In this document: piece by piece, positions 43,174 through 52,147 of the stretch
Position numbering within the stretch: the first letter of the stretch is position 1
Layout of the letters: every line of letters starts with the position of its first letter
Assembly (NCBI RefSeq): GCF_011440375.1
Contig: NZ_JAAOIR010000001.1
Location: 1,639,294 to 1,703,293, forward strand
Direction of reading: 5' to 3'
Length of the DNA: 64,000 nt
From: Halorubellus sp. JP-L1
Lineage (GTDB): Archaea > Halobacteriota > Halobacteria > Halobacteriales > Natrialbaceae
Notes under the pieces: generated by a model
What the model saw: only the letters and a program-made list of their open reading frames with translations
Told to the model about the DNA's origin: nothing
Database searches by the model: none
Program-made: the position numbers and the translations under genes

Positions 43174-46062
43174 ATGTCCACGAATCACGAAACCCTCGAC
43201 GCCGCGTCCGTCCTCGACGCGGCGACCGTCCTCGTCGTCGGCGCGGCCGACTGGACGACGACGCTCGCCGCCGCACTCGAGGAGCGAACCGCCGCGACGG
43301 TCGAACGAGCGACCGCGAACTCGGCGGCGCTCGACGTCCTCGAGTCCAGCGACGTCGACGCCGTCGTCACCGAGAACGCGCTCGAGGACGGGACCGGCAT
43401 CGAGCTCCTCCGGGCCGTCCGCGACCGCACCGCGACGCTCCCCGTCCTCCTCGGGGCGGAGAACGGGAGCGAGGCGCTCGCGAGCGAGGCGACCGCCGCC
43501 GGCGTCACCGGGTACGTCGCCGTCGACGCCCCGTCCGACGCCGTCGTCGACGACGTCCTCGAGCGCACCGACCGTGCGATCCGGGCCGCTCGCCGGTCCC
43601 GGACGCGCCGCGATCGCGCCCGCCAGTTCGACGCGATCTTCCACGACGACCGCACCGCGACGTGGGTGCTCGCGCCCGACGGCACGCTCGAGCGCGTCAA
43701 CCAGACCGCGCGGGAGGTCGTCGACGCCGACGTCGACGACATCGTCGGCGAACCGCTCTGGACGCTCCCGTGGTGGACGGACGCGGCGGACGACCGGGCC
43801 GACGTCCGGCGGATCGTCGAGACCGCGCTCGGCGGCTCGTTCGGGCACGCGGTCGTCCTCCGCGAGGGCGTCGACGGCGGTCGCGTCGTCGAGCTCTCGG
43901 CGCGGCCCGTCACTGACGAACGCGGTCGTCTCGTCTCCGTCGTCGTCGAGGGCGTCGACATCTCCGAGCGCGTCGACCTGGAGCGCGACCTCCGCCGGTC
44001 CGAGGAACTCCATCGCGTCACGCTCAACAACATGACCGACACCGTCCTCATCACCGACGAGGACGGCGAGTACACGTACGTCTGCCCGAACGCGCACTTC
44101 ATCTTCGGGTACGGCGCCGACGAGATCCGCGACCTCGGCGGCATCGACGCGCTCCTCGGCGAGGACCTCTTCGACCGCGAGGAACTCGCGGAGACGGGCG
44201 TCCTGAAGAACATCGAGTGCACGGCGATCGACAAGGCCGGGCGCGAGCACACGCTCCTCGTGAACGTCCGCGAGGTGTCGATCCAGGACGGCCGGCTCCT
44301 CTACAGTTGCCGCGACATCACGAAGCGCAAGCAGCGCGAGGAGGCGCTCGCGACGCTCCAGGAGACGGCGCGGGACTTCCTGTACGCGGGCACGCACCGC
44401 GAGATCGCCCAGCAGGTCGTCGACGACGCCGCGAGCGTGCTCGACCTGGACGCGAGCGCGGTGTACCTGTTCGACGCCGAGGAGAACCACCTCGAGCCGG
44501 CCGCGTACTCGCAGGGGATGCGCGAGGCGCACGGCCCGCTCCCGACCGTACACGCCGACGGCCGCGACCTGACGAGCTACAGCTTCGTCGAGGACGAATC
44601 GCTGTTCTTCGACGATGTCCACGACGCCGACCGGCTCGCGAACCCCGCGACGGAGCTCCGGAGCACGACGTACATCCCGCTCGGGAGTCACGGCGTGTTC
44701 GTCGCCGGGTCGACGGACGTCGGCGCGTTCGACGACGTCGCGCGCGAACTCGCGGACCTGCTCGCCGCGACGGCCGAGGCCGCGCTCGACCGCGTCAGTC
44801 GCGAGAGCCGGCTCCGCGAGCAGGACCGCGAACTCCAGGCGCGAAACGACGAACTCACGGCGCTGAACCGGATCAACGAGACGATCCGCGAGATCGACCA
44901 GGCGCTCGTGCGCGCGGAGACGCGCGAGGAGATCGACCACACGGTCTGCGACCTCCTGACGGCCGACGACCGGTTCCGGTTCGCCTGGGTCGGGAGCGTC
45001 GACGGGACGGGCGACGTCGTCGAGCCGCGCGCGTGGGCGGGCGCCGACGAGGGCTACCTGGACGCCGTCTCGTTCGACGTCGACGCCCACCACGTGGAGC
45101 CGGCCGGGCGGACGGCGGCGACCCAGCGCGCGACGAAGGTGTCGAACGTCGCCACGGACCTCCGCGTGGCACCCTGGCGGAAGGACGCGCTCGCTCGCGA
45201 CTTCCTCTCGGTCCTGAGCATCCCGCTCGCGTACGACGACGTCACGCACGGCGTGCTGACGGTGTACGCGGAGACGCCGGACGCGTTCGACGAGACGATA
45301 CGGACCGTCCTCGAGGAGCTCGCGGAGACGATCGCGGCCGCGATCAGCGCGAGCGAACGCAAGCGAGCGCTACTGACGACGTCGATGACGCGCGTGGAGT
45401 TCGCGGTCGAGGACCGCTCGTTCGTCCTCGCCGCGCTCGCGCGCGCCGCTGACTGCACGGTCACGTACGAGGGCGGCGTCCAGCAGACGGCGACGGGAAC
45501 CCAGGTGTTCGTGACCGTCGAGGACGCGCCCGTCGACGACGTCGTGGCGGCCGCACGGGACGTCGTCGGCGTCGACGACGTCCATCGAATGGCCGGCGGC
45601 GAGACCGGTGGCGTGCTCCGACTCGGGCTCTCTAGGCCGTTCGTCGCCGCCGAGTTCGCCGACTACGGCGCGGTCGTCAGCCGGATCGAGGCGACGGCGG
45701 CGGGGACGACGCTGACCGTGGACGTGCCCGAGAGCGTCGACGTCAGGCGCGTCACGCGCGTCGTCGAGGAGCGGTTCGACGACGCCGAACTCGCGTCGAA
45801 GCAGACGCGCTCGCAGGCGAGCGAGCACGGGTTCTACGCGACCGTCCTCGACCGCCTGACCGACCGTCAGTTAGAGGTCCTGGAGACCGCGTACTACAGC
45901 GGGTTCTTCGAGTCGCCGCGCCAGTGTACCGGGGACGTGGTCGCGGACTCGCTGGGCATCTCGCCGCAGGCGTTCTACCAGCACGTGCGAACCGTCCAGC
46001 GGAAGCTCTTCGCCGCGCTCGTCGACGACCACGTCCCCGTCTCGCCGCCAGCCAGCGCGTGA
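43174..46062 (+). CDS. PAS/GAF-domain HTH-10 regulator (bacterio-opsin activator type) with degenerate receiver
   Basis: A 962-residue cytosolic sensor-regulator. Domains in order: receiver-like (about 1-125), PAS (about 145-260), PAS (about 275-390, LHRVTLNNMTDTVLITDEDG), GAF (about 395-540), coiled-coil linker, GAF (about 585-730), bacterio-opsin activator (BAT) domain (about 740-890) and C-terminal HTH-10 (about 900-955: LTDRQLEVLETAYYSGFFESPRQ, SLGISPQAFYQHVRTVQRKL, shortened). The receiver lacks the acidic pair at its start (GAADW) and has VTEN where the phospho-accepting Asp is expected, so it cannot be phosphorylated in the normal way and may mimic the active state. Ligands of the GAF/PAS domains are unknown. 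It begins close to TACCCTACAAATG. Confidence 0.9.
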   Translation: MSTNHETLDAASVLDAATVLVVGAADWTTTLAAALEERTAATVERATANSAALDVLESSDVDAVVTENALEDGTGIELLRAVRDRTATLPVLLGAENGSEALASEATAAGVTGYVAVDAPSDAVVDDVLERTDRAIRAARRSRTRRDRARQFDAIFHDDRTATWVLAPDGTLERVNQTAREVVDADVDDIVGEPLWTLPWWTDAADDRADVRRIVETALGGSFGHAVVLREGVDGGRVVELSARPVTDERGRLVSVVVEGVDISERVDLERDLRRSEELHRVTLNNMTDTVLITDEDGEYTYVCPNAHFIFGYGADEIRDLGGIDALLGEDLFDREELAETGVLKNIECTAIDKAGREHTLLVNVREVSIQDGRLLYSCRDITKRKQREEALATLQETARDFLYAGTHREIAQQVVDDAASVLDLDASAVYLFDAEENHLEPAAYSQGMREAHGPLPTVHADGRDLTSYSFVEDESLFFDDVHDADRLANPATELRSTTYIPLGSHGVFVAGSTDVGAFDDVARELADLLAATAEAALDRVSRESRLREQDRELQARNDELTALNRINETIREIDQALVRAETREEIDHTVCDLLTADDRFRFAWVGSVDGTGDVVEPRAWAGADEGYLDAVSFDVDAHHVEPAGRTAATQRATKVSNVATDLRVAPWRKDALARDFLSVLSIPLAYDDVTHGVLTVYAETPDAFDETIRTVLEELAETIAAAISASERKRALLTTSMTRVEFAVEDRSFVLAALARAADCTVTYEGGVQQTATGTQVFVTVEDAPVDDVVAAARDVVGVDDVHRMAGGETGGVLRLGLSRPFVAAEFADYGAVVSRIEATAAGTTLTVDVPESVDVRRVTRVVEERFDDAELASKQTRSQASEHGFYATVLDRLTDRQLEVLETAYYSGFFESPRQCTGDVVADSLGISPQAFYQHVRTVQRKLFAALVDDHVPVSPPASA

Positions 46063-46228
46063 CTCGACTGCCCTCCGGTGCGCGACCCAGCCACTCGCCC
46101 CAGCGTGGACTTTACTACTAAACCCCACTCGCGCCGAGGGGTTCGGTGACCAACTGCCACCTACTCACCGCCGTCGCCGCTAGTGGGTCGTAGAGCACCC
46201 GCGGTTCGCGGCGTGCTCCCCACACACC

Positions 46229-46372
46229 ATGAGAGACGTAGACCACGATCCGAGCGAAGCGTCGCCGTACGAGTGTTTCGAATGCGGGAGCGTCGTCGTC
46301 GCCGAGGACAACCCCGGCGCGTGCCCGGACTGCGCGGGATCGTTACGCAATCGACGGACGCCCATAGAGTAA
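46229..46372 (+). CDS. 47-residue rubrerythrin/rubredoxin-like zinc-ribbon protein
   Basis: A very short gene that reads [20 protein letters not shown], then a middle segment, then PGACPDCAG and NRRTPIE. Two CxxC knuckles (CFEC and CPDC) make a rubredoxin-type metal site. I recall this family (rubrerythrin-like domain protein, DUF7129) as a conserved partner upstream of haloarchaeal glutamate dehydrogenase genes, which is the case here: the gdh ATG is 1 nt after this stop codon. Function unknown; redox or zinc binding is inferred. Too short for usual ORF calls but strongly supported by motif and context. Confidence 0.85.
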   Translation: MRDVDHDPSEASPYECFECGSVVVAEDNPGACPDCAGSLRNRRTPIE

Positions 46373-46373
46373 G

Positions 46374-47741
46374 ATGGCTTCGACCACGACCACGGACGAC
46401 GAGACAGACGGCGTCGACGAATCGACCGGCGGGGACGAGATCGCGAGCGACGGCGTCGACGGATCGACCGAGGCCGACGACGTGGACGACGAGACCGAGA
46501 CGGAGTCGGCGCTGGAGACGGCGCGCCGGCAGCTCCAGCAGGCCGCGGCGCTCGTCGACGTCGACCAGCACATCGTCGACCGACTCAAGTACCCGAAGGC
46601 CGTCCACGAGGTGACGGTTCCCGTGGAGCGCGACGACGGAAGCGTCGACCTGTTCACGGGCTACCGCGCGCAGCACGACAGCGTCCGCGGGCCGTTCAAG
46701 GGCGGACTCCGGTACCATCCCGACGTCACGCGCGACGAGTGCGTGGGGCTGGGGATGTGGATGACGTGGAAGTGCGCGGTCATGGACATCCCGTTCGGCG
46801 GCGCGAAGGGCGGCGTGGCCGTCGACCCGAAGTCCCTCAGCGACGACGAGACAGAGCGCCTCACGCGCCGGTTCGCGGGCGAACTCCGTGACGTCATCGG
46901 GCCGAACACGGACATTCCCGCGCCCGACATGGGGACGACCCCGCAGACGATGGCGTGGCTGATGGACGCGTACTCGATGCAGGAGGGCGAGACGACGCCC
47001 GGCGTCGTCACCGGGAAGCCGCCCGTCGTCGGCGGGAGCGAGGGCCGGGACGGAGCACCTGGACGAAGCGTCGCGCTCGTCACTCGGGAAGCGGTCGAGT
47101 ACTACGGGAAGGACCTCGCGGAGACGACGGTCGCAATCCAGGGGTTCGGAAGCGTCGGCGCGAACGCCGCGCGCCTCCTCGACGAGTGGGGCGCGAGCGT
47201 GGTCGCGGTCAGCGACGTGAACGGCGCGATCTACGACCAGAGCGGCCTGGACACGCACGCCGTGCAGTCCCACGGCGAACAGCCCGAGGCGGTCATGGGC
47301 CACGACGCGCCCGCGACGCTCTCGAACGAAGAACTCCTCGAACTGGACGTCGACGTCCTCGTCCCGGCCGCGGTCGGGAACGTGCTGACGGTGGAGAACG
47401 CGGACGACGTCGCGGCGGACCTGATCGTCGAGGGCGCGAACGGCCCGACGACCAGCGGCGCAGGCGAGGTGTTCGCCGAGCGCGATATTCCGGTGATTCC
47501 GGACATCCTCGCGAACGCCGGCGGCGTCACCGTGAGCTACTTCGAGTGGCTCCAGGACATCAACCGCCGGAAGTGGAGCCTCGAACGCGTCCACGAGGAA
47601 CTCGACGCGGAGATGCTGTCGGCGTGGCATCGCGTCCGCGAAGAGCACGAGGCGCGCGACGTGACGTGGCGCGACGCCGCGTACGTCGTCGCGCTCTCTC
47701 GCGTGGCCGAAGCACACGCCACCCGCGGCCTCTGGCCGTAG
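46374..47741 (+). CDS. gdhB: Glutamate dehydrogenase (Glu/Leu/Phe/Val family)
   Basis: A 455-residue enzyme with an acidic 45-residue N-terminal extension. Diagnostic sequences: [39 protein letters not shown] with the catalytic Lys, [19 protein letters not shown] and the Rossmann nucleotide site [17 protein letters not shown], then [10 protein letters not shown] (parts quoted). It interconverts glutamate and 2-oxoglutarate plus ammonia. Cofactor choice cannot be decided from what I see. It is the second gene of a two-gene unit with the 47-residue zinc-ribbon protein. Confidence 0.95.
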   Translation: MASTTTTDDETDGVDESTGGDEIASDGVDGSTEADDVDDETETESALETARRQLQQAAALVDVDQHIVDRLKYPKAVHEVTVPVERDDGSVDLFTGYRAQHDSVRGPFKGGLRYHPDVTRDECVGLGMWMTWKCAVMDIPFGGAKGGVAVDPKSLSDDETERLTRRFAGELRDVIGPNTDIPAPDMGTTPQTMAWLMDAYSMQEGETTPGVVTGKPPVVGGSEGRDGAPGRSVALVTREAVEYYGKDLAETTVAIQGFGSVGANAARLLDEWGASVVAVSDVNGAIYDQSGLDTHAVQSHGEQPEAVMGHDAPATLSNEELLELDVDVLVPAAVGNVLTVENADDVAADLIVEGANGPTTSGAGEVFAERDIPVIPDILANAGGVTVSYFEWLQDINRRKWSLERVHEELDAEMLSAWHRVREEHEARDVTWRDAAYVVALSRVAEAHATRGLWP

Positions 47742-47886
47742 GCACGACCGACGCGCGGCCTCGGACCGCCGGTCGCGACCGACGCGCGGCCTCTGGCCGG
47801 AAGTCGCTACCGCGGCGCGGACGCCGGTTCTCGCCCCGCGAGAGTCACGGTCGAGCTATTTGACCGTTCGACGCGTCACAGTAACC

Positions 47887-48255
47887 ATGGTACTCCACCG
47901 TCTCCTCGTCGCCGCGGGGTCGGCCGTGGTCGCGTTCGGCGTCGTCGCCGTCGCGGTCGTCGAAGCGCTCGCGCCGCGAGCGGACGTCGGCGCGGGCATC
48001 GTCGGGGTCGGCGCGGGCGCGCTCGCCGCACTCGCGGTCTTCGTCGCGGTGGCGCTGTTCGTCGAGGAGCTCGCGGGGCCATCGCGGTGGGCGGTCGACG
48101 CGGTCGGCGCTGCCGGACTCAGCCTCCTCCCCGTCGCCGCGGTCGTCTACGTCGGCGCCGTCTCGCTTTCCACCACGACGGTACTCGGCGTCGCCGGAGT
48201 CGTCGCCGCGCTCGCGTTCGCCGGCGGCTGGATCGCTCGCGAACGCACCGCCTGA
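47887..48255 (+). CDS. Small four-helix membrane protein
   Basis: A 122-residue protein that is almost wholly hydrophobic, with four predicted membrane helices (LLVAAGSAVVAFGVVAVAVV, GIVGVGAGALAALAVFVAVAL, and two near the C-terminus). It ends GGWIARERTA. No family is recognised. The ATG at 47887 lies about 27 nt after GCTATTTGACC, so a leaderless transcript is likely; an in-frame TTG at 47860 is less convincing. The end of the gene forms the first copy of a 31-bp tandem repeat. Confidence 0.6.
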   Translation: MVLHRLLVAAGSAVVAFGVVAVAVVEALAPRADVGAGIVGVGAGALAALAVFVAVALFVEELAGPSRWAVDAVGAAGLSLLPVAAVVYVGAVSLSTTTVLGVAGVVAALAFAGGWIARERTA

Positions 48256-48310
48256 CTGCTGGATCGCTCGCGAACGCACCGCCTGACTGCTGGATCGCTC
48301 GCGAACGCGA
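48228..48310. repeat. About 2.7 tandem copies of a 31-bp unit at the end of the membrane-protein gene
   Basis: The unit CTGGATCGCTCGCGAACGCA (first 20 bases) recurs at 48228, 48259 and 48290. The first copy contains the last codons and TGA of the preceding gene. Confidence 0.88.
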
Positions 48311-48383
48311 CGCGTGACCACCCGCGACCGAGACCGCACCGATTCATCAATCCTTATTAACTGACCGACGCCGAGTTAGTAGC

Positions 48384-48803
48384 ATGACGGTCGCGAGCGT
48401 CTCCATGCCCCAGGAACTGCTGGACAGGATCGACGAGTTCGCCGACGAACACGGCTACACGGGCCGGTCGGAGGTGCTCCGCGAGGGCGCGCGGAATCTC
48501 TTAGGCGAGTTCGAGGACAAGCAACTCGAGGACCGACAGCTCATCGGCGTCATCACCGTGCTCTTCGACTTCGAGACGAGCAACGCCGAACAGCGCATGA
48601 TGACGCTCCGCCACGAGTACGAGGGCCTCGTCAAGTCGAACTTCCACAACCACGTCGGCGACCACCAGTGCATGGAGCTGTTCGTCCTCGAGGGGAGTCT
48701 CGAGGAGATCTCCGCGTTCGTCGGGAAGGTCCGCGCGACCAAGGGGACGACGACGGTCGACTACTCCGTGACGCCCGTCGACAGCGACGACCCAATCGTC
48801 TGA
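48384..48803 (+). CDS. nikR: Nickel-responsive regulator NikR
   Basis: A 139-residue ribbon-helix-helix regulator. The N-terminal ribbon is [17 protein letters not shown], with [17 protein letters not shown] as the DNA-binding helices. The C-terminal ACT-like domain has all four nickel ligands of the E. coli protein, shifted by one: His77, His88, His90 and Cys96 (in LRHEYE and [16 protein letters not shown]). Ni2+ binding normally creates a tetramer that represses nickel uptake genes. No nickel transporter is in the window, so its targets are elsewhere or include cobalt genes. TCCTTATTAAC lies about 35 nt upstream. Confidence 0.92.
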   Translation: MTVASVSMPQELLDRIDEFADEHGYTGRSEVLREGARNLLGEFEDKQLEDRQLIGVITVLFDFETSNAEQRMMTLRHEYEGLVKSNFHNHVGDHQCMELFVLEGSLEEISAFVGKVRATKGTTTVDYSVTPVDSDDPIV

Positions 48804-48923
48804 GGCGGTCACCGACCGGATTCGAGTGCTCGGCGTCGTATTCGAGTGCCTGGCGTCGCAGTCGTGCGCGAACCGGGCGTTTCCGGGGGAACGGTATTGC
48901 CGCTCGCGGCCGACGTCGTCGAT

Positions 48924-50441
48924 ATGACGGATCCGTTCGTCGTCGTCGGCGGTGACGCTGCGGGCTTGAGTGCCGCAAGCAAGGCCAGGCGCGAGGCTCC
49001 CGACCGCGAGGTCGTCGTGTTCGAGCGGGGCCAGTGGGTGTCGTACGCGCACTGCGGCGAGCCGTACTTCGTGAAGGGCGAGGTCGAGAAACTCGAGGAC
49101 CTCCTGTCGCTGTCGCCCGAGGAGGTCGAGGACCGCGGGATCGACCTGCGTCGCGAGCACGAGGTCGTCGGCGTGAACGTCGACGCGGAGACCGTCGGCG
49201 TCCAGGGGCCGAACGGCCAGTTCGAGCAGCCCTACAGCGACCTCCTGGTGGCAACGGGCGCGCGCGCCGTCACCGAACCCATCGAGGGACACGACCTCGA
49301 CGCGGCGCTCCCGATGCACGGCCTCGACTGCGCGGCCGCCCTCCGGGCGCTCCTGCTGGACCCGGACGCCGACCACCTCGCCGCAGTCGGTGGCGAGTCC
49401 TACGTCGACCGCGAACTCGTCGAGCGGTACGGCGCGATGCAGGCACCGGAGACCGTCGCGATCGTCGGCGGCGGGTACGTCGGCGTGGAGATGGCCGAAG
49501 CGTTCGGCGCGCACGACCTCGACGTCCACCTCTTCCAGCGTCCCGAACACGTCCTCGAGTCGTTCGGCGAACCCGTCGCCGAACGCGTCGAGGCGACCCT
49601 CCGCGAGCACGGCGTCGCGCTCCACCTCGGCGAGGAGGTCGCGCGCCTCGAAGGGAACGCGGACGGTCGCGTGAGCAGCCTCACGTGCTCGGACGGGACG
49701 ACGCTGTCCTGCGAGCTCGCGCTCGTCGGCATCGGCGTCCGCCCGAACACCGCGCTCCTCGCGGACACGCCGATCGAACTCGGCGCGAGCGGTGCGGTCG
49801 CAGTCGACGAGTACGGGCAGACGAACGTCGACGGCGTGTACGCCGCCGGCGACTGCGCGGAGGCGATCCACGCGGTCAGCGGCGAGCCCGAGTGGGTGCC
49901 ACTCGGCCTGACCGCGAACCGCGCCGGCCGCGCCGTCGGCACCACCGTCGCACGAACCACGTACGACGACGCTACCGACCGCGACGGCCACGGCGGAGAC
50001 GGGGGCGACGGCGGCGGTCGCTCGCTTGCGCCCGCCGACCGCGAACCGATCGGGGACGTCGCCGGGACCGCGGTCACGAAGGCCTTCGACATGGAGTGCG
50101 GGCGCGCGGGCATCACGGACCACGCGGAAGCGCGCGAGTACGGCTTCGACCCCGTCACCGAGACCGTCACGACGCGCTCGCGCTCGGGCTACTACCCGGG
50201 CGCAGCCGAGACCGTCGTCTCGCTGACCGCAGACCGCGACAGCGAACGCCTGCTCGGCGGGACCATCGCAGGCACCGACCGCGCAGCCATCCGCATCGAC
50301 ACCGTCGCCACCGCGCTCGAGGCCGAGATGACCGTCGGCGACCTCGAACGCACCGACCTCGCGTACGCCCCGCCGTTCTCGCCGGTCTGGGACCCGATCC
50401 TCACCGCCGCGAAGGTCCTCCGTGGGACGCTGTCGGACTGA
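48924..50441 (+). CDS. FAD-dependent pyridine nucleotide-disulfide oxidoreductase (CoA-disulfide reductase-like)
   Basis: A 505-residue flavoprotein. FAD site: MTDPFVVVGGDAAGLSAASKA. Cys44 in SYAHCGEPYF corresponds to the single redox Cys of CoA-disulfide reductases and NADH oxidases. NAD(P)H site: TVAIVGGGYVGVEMAEAFGA. Second FAD contact: GVYAAGDCAEA. The C-terminal dimerisation domain (about 385-505) has DVAGTAVTKAFDMECGRAG and a Gly/Asp-rich insert before it. It probably reduces CoA disulfide, persulfide or a related sulfur compound. The start at 48924 is chosen because the upstream 26 codons do not resemble the family. The next gene is a sulfur-handling fusion, so the two may cooperate. 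Confidence 0.87.
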   Translation: MTDPFVVVGGDAAGLSAASKARREAPDREVVVFERGQWVSYAHCGEPYFVKGEVEKLEDLLSLSPEEVEDRGIDLRREHEVVGVNVDAETVGVQGPNGQFEQPYSDLLVATGARAVTEPIEGHDLDAALPMHGLDCAAALRALLLDPDADHLAAVGGESYVDRELVERYGAMQAPETVAIVGGGYVGVEMAEAFGAHDLDVHLFQRPEHVLESFGEPVAERVEATLREHGVALHLGEEVARLEGNADGRVSSLTCSDGTTLSCELALVGIGVRPNTALLADTPIELGASGAVAVDEYGQTNVDGVYAAGDCAEAIHAVSGEPEWVPLGLTANRAGRAVGTTVARTTYDDATDRDGHGGDGGDGGGRSLAPADREPIGDVAGTAVTKAFDMECGRAGITDHAEAREYGFDPVTETVTTRSRSGYYPGAAETVVSLTADRDSERLLGGTIAGTDRAAIRIDTVATALEAEMTVGDLERTDLAYAPPFSPVWDPILTAAKVLRGTLSD

Positions 50442-50524
50442 CCGCGCCCCTCGAACGGCCGGACGCGGCGACCAGCGCAATTGTACGCATCGCACTTTTC
50501 AGTCTCCCCCACCTTCGGTACAGT

Positions 50525-51715
50525 ATGTCCGACCAGTTCCCCGACCTCGACGCGACAGTTCCACTGATCGGCGCAGCCGAACTGAAGGCGCGCCTGGACG
50601 CCGGCGACCACGTCGTCGTCCTCGACACGCGCCGCCCCGACGACTTCGAGACGTGGCACGTCAGCGGCGACGCCGTCACCGCCATCAACGTCCCGTTCAC
50701 CGAGTTCATGGACGGCGACGACCCCGCCTCCGGCGTTCCCGAGTCTCTCCTCGAAGCCCTCCCCGAGCAGTACGACGAGCCCATCGTCACGTGCTGCGCG
50801 AAGGGCATCTCCAGCCTCTACGTCGCCGAGTTCCTCGCCCGCGAAGGCTACGACGTCGTCGGGCTCGACGACGGCATGCGCGGCTGGGCGGGCCTCTACG
50901 AGTCCACGCCGCTCCCGAGCGAGTACGTCCCCGACGAAGCCGTCGTCCGCCAGTTCGTCCGCCCCAGCTCTGGCTGTCTCGCCTACCTCGTCCTCTCGAA
51001 CGACGAGGCGATGGTCGTCGACCCGCTGCGTGCGTTCGCGAACGAGTACCCCGCCGCGGCCGACGAGCACGACGCTACGCTCGTGTACGCCGCTGACACG
51101 CACGTACACGCCGACCACGTCTCCGGCGTCGACGCGGTCGCCGACGCCACCGACGCCCAGGCGCTCGTCCCGCGAGGCGCCGACGAACGCGGGTACGAGG
51201 GCGACGCCGACTTCGTCGACGCAGGCGACGAACTCCAGGTCGGCGACGTCGCGGTCGAAGCCGTCGCGCTCCCGGGGCACACGAGCGAGATGCTCGGATT
51301 CCGCGTCGGCGACGTCTTGCTGGCCGGCGACACTATCTTCACCGACTCGGTCGCCAGACCCGACCTGGAAGCGGGCGACGAGGGCGCGAAGGACGCCGCG
51401 CGCCAGCTCTACGACACCATCCAGGAAGTGGGCGAACTGGACGACGGCGTCCTGATCGCGCCGGGACACACCTCCGAGACCGCGACCGCGCGCGACGACG
51501 GCACGTACGCCGCGACGCTCGGCGAGCTCGAGCAGCGCCTGCCGGCGTTCGAGCGCGACCGCGAGGCGTTCGTCGACGCGATCCTCGACGGGATGCCCCC
51601 GCGGCCGAACAACTACGAGCGCATCATCGCCGCGAACCTCGGCAGAGCCGCGGTCGACGACAGCGAGGCGTTCGAACTTGAACTCGGCCCGAACAACTGC
51701 GCGGCCGGCGAGTAG
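50525..51715 (+). CDS. Rhodanese-MBL fusion (persulfide dioxygenase-like sulfurtransferase)
   Basis: A 396-residue protein. The N-terminal rhodanese domain (about 10-128) has its active loop in TCCAKGISS with Cys91 as the likely sulfur carrier. The MBL domain (about 138-380) has DTHVHADHVSGVD, LPGHTSEMLGF and LLAGDTIF, the metal ligands typical of ETHE1-type persulfide dioxygenases. In bacteria the usual order is MBL then rhodanese; here the order is reversed. Predicted role is oxidation or transfer of persulfide sulfur. TATA-like sequence GCACTTTTCAG is upstream. It follows the flavoprotein by 83 nt. Confidence 0.87.
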   Translation: MSDQFPDLDATVPLIGAAELKARLDAGDHVVVLDTRRPDDFETWHVSGDAVTAINVPFTEFMDGDDPASGVPESLLEALPEQYDEPIVTCCAKGISSLYVAEFLAREGYDVVGLDDGMRGWAGLYESTPLPSEYVPDEAVVRQFVRPSSGCLAYLVLSNDEAMVVDPLRAFANEYPAAADEHDATLVYAADTHVHADHVSGVDAVADATDAQALVPRGADERGYEGDADFVDAGDELQVGDVAVEAVALPGHTSEMLGFRVGDVLLAGDTIFTDSVARPDLEAGDEGAKDAARQLYDTIQEVGELDDGVLIAPGHTSETATARDDGTYAATLGELEQRLPAFERDREAFVDAILDGMPPRPNNYERIIAANLGRAAVDDSEAFELELGPNNCAAGE

Positions 51716-51777
51716 GAACTCGCACCCGGTCACTGCAGGCCGCGGACGGAACCGTGCGGCCGAGGAACGCACACCCG

Positions 51778-52020
51778 ATGCCAGTCACGTTCACGGACGA
51801 CGACGAAGGACGGACCGTGGTCGACGCAAGCGGTAGCACGCTCGGACTCGTCACGAAGGTCGTAGAGGACACGGCGTACGTCGACCCCCAGCCGGGGGTC
51901 GCCGAGCAGATCAAGGCCGCGCTCGGGTGGGGCGACGCCGACTCGGAGGAGTACACCGTCCACCAGGACGCCGTCGAAGCCCGGAGCGACGACGAACTGC
52001 GGCTGCGAGGCGAACTGTAG
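51778..52020 (+). CDS. Small PRC-barrel-like protein
   Basis: An 80-residue acidic beta protein, MPVTFTDDDEGRTVVDASGS at the start, then LGLVTKVVEDTAYVDPQPG, IKAALGWGD and a C-terminal DDELRLRGEL. The alternating strand pattern and the LGLV turn fit a PRC-barrel. Haloarchaea have many such small proteins of unknown role. The ATG at 51778 matches relatives I remember; an in-frame ATG at 51754 is less likely. Confidence 0.65.
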   Translation: MPVTFTDDDEGRTVVDASGSTLGLVTKVVEDTAYVDPQPGVAEQIKAALGWGDADSEEYTVHQDAVEARSDDELRLRGEL

Positions 52021-52147
52021 CCAGACCGCGTCGACCGCGGCGATCGCCCCGCCAGAGCGGTGCCGTCGCGGTCGAGACCGCGACTCGAAGGCGGCGACCC
52101 CGTGGGGGTTGGGAAACGCATACCCGCCGCGACGCCGACCGTCGAGT

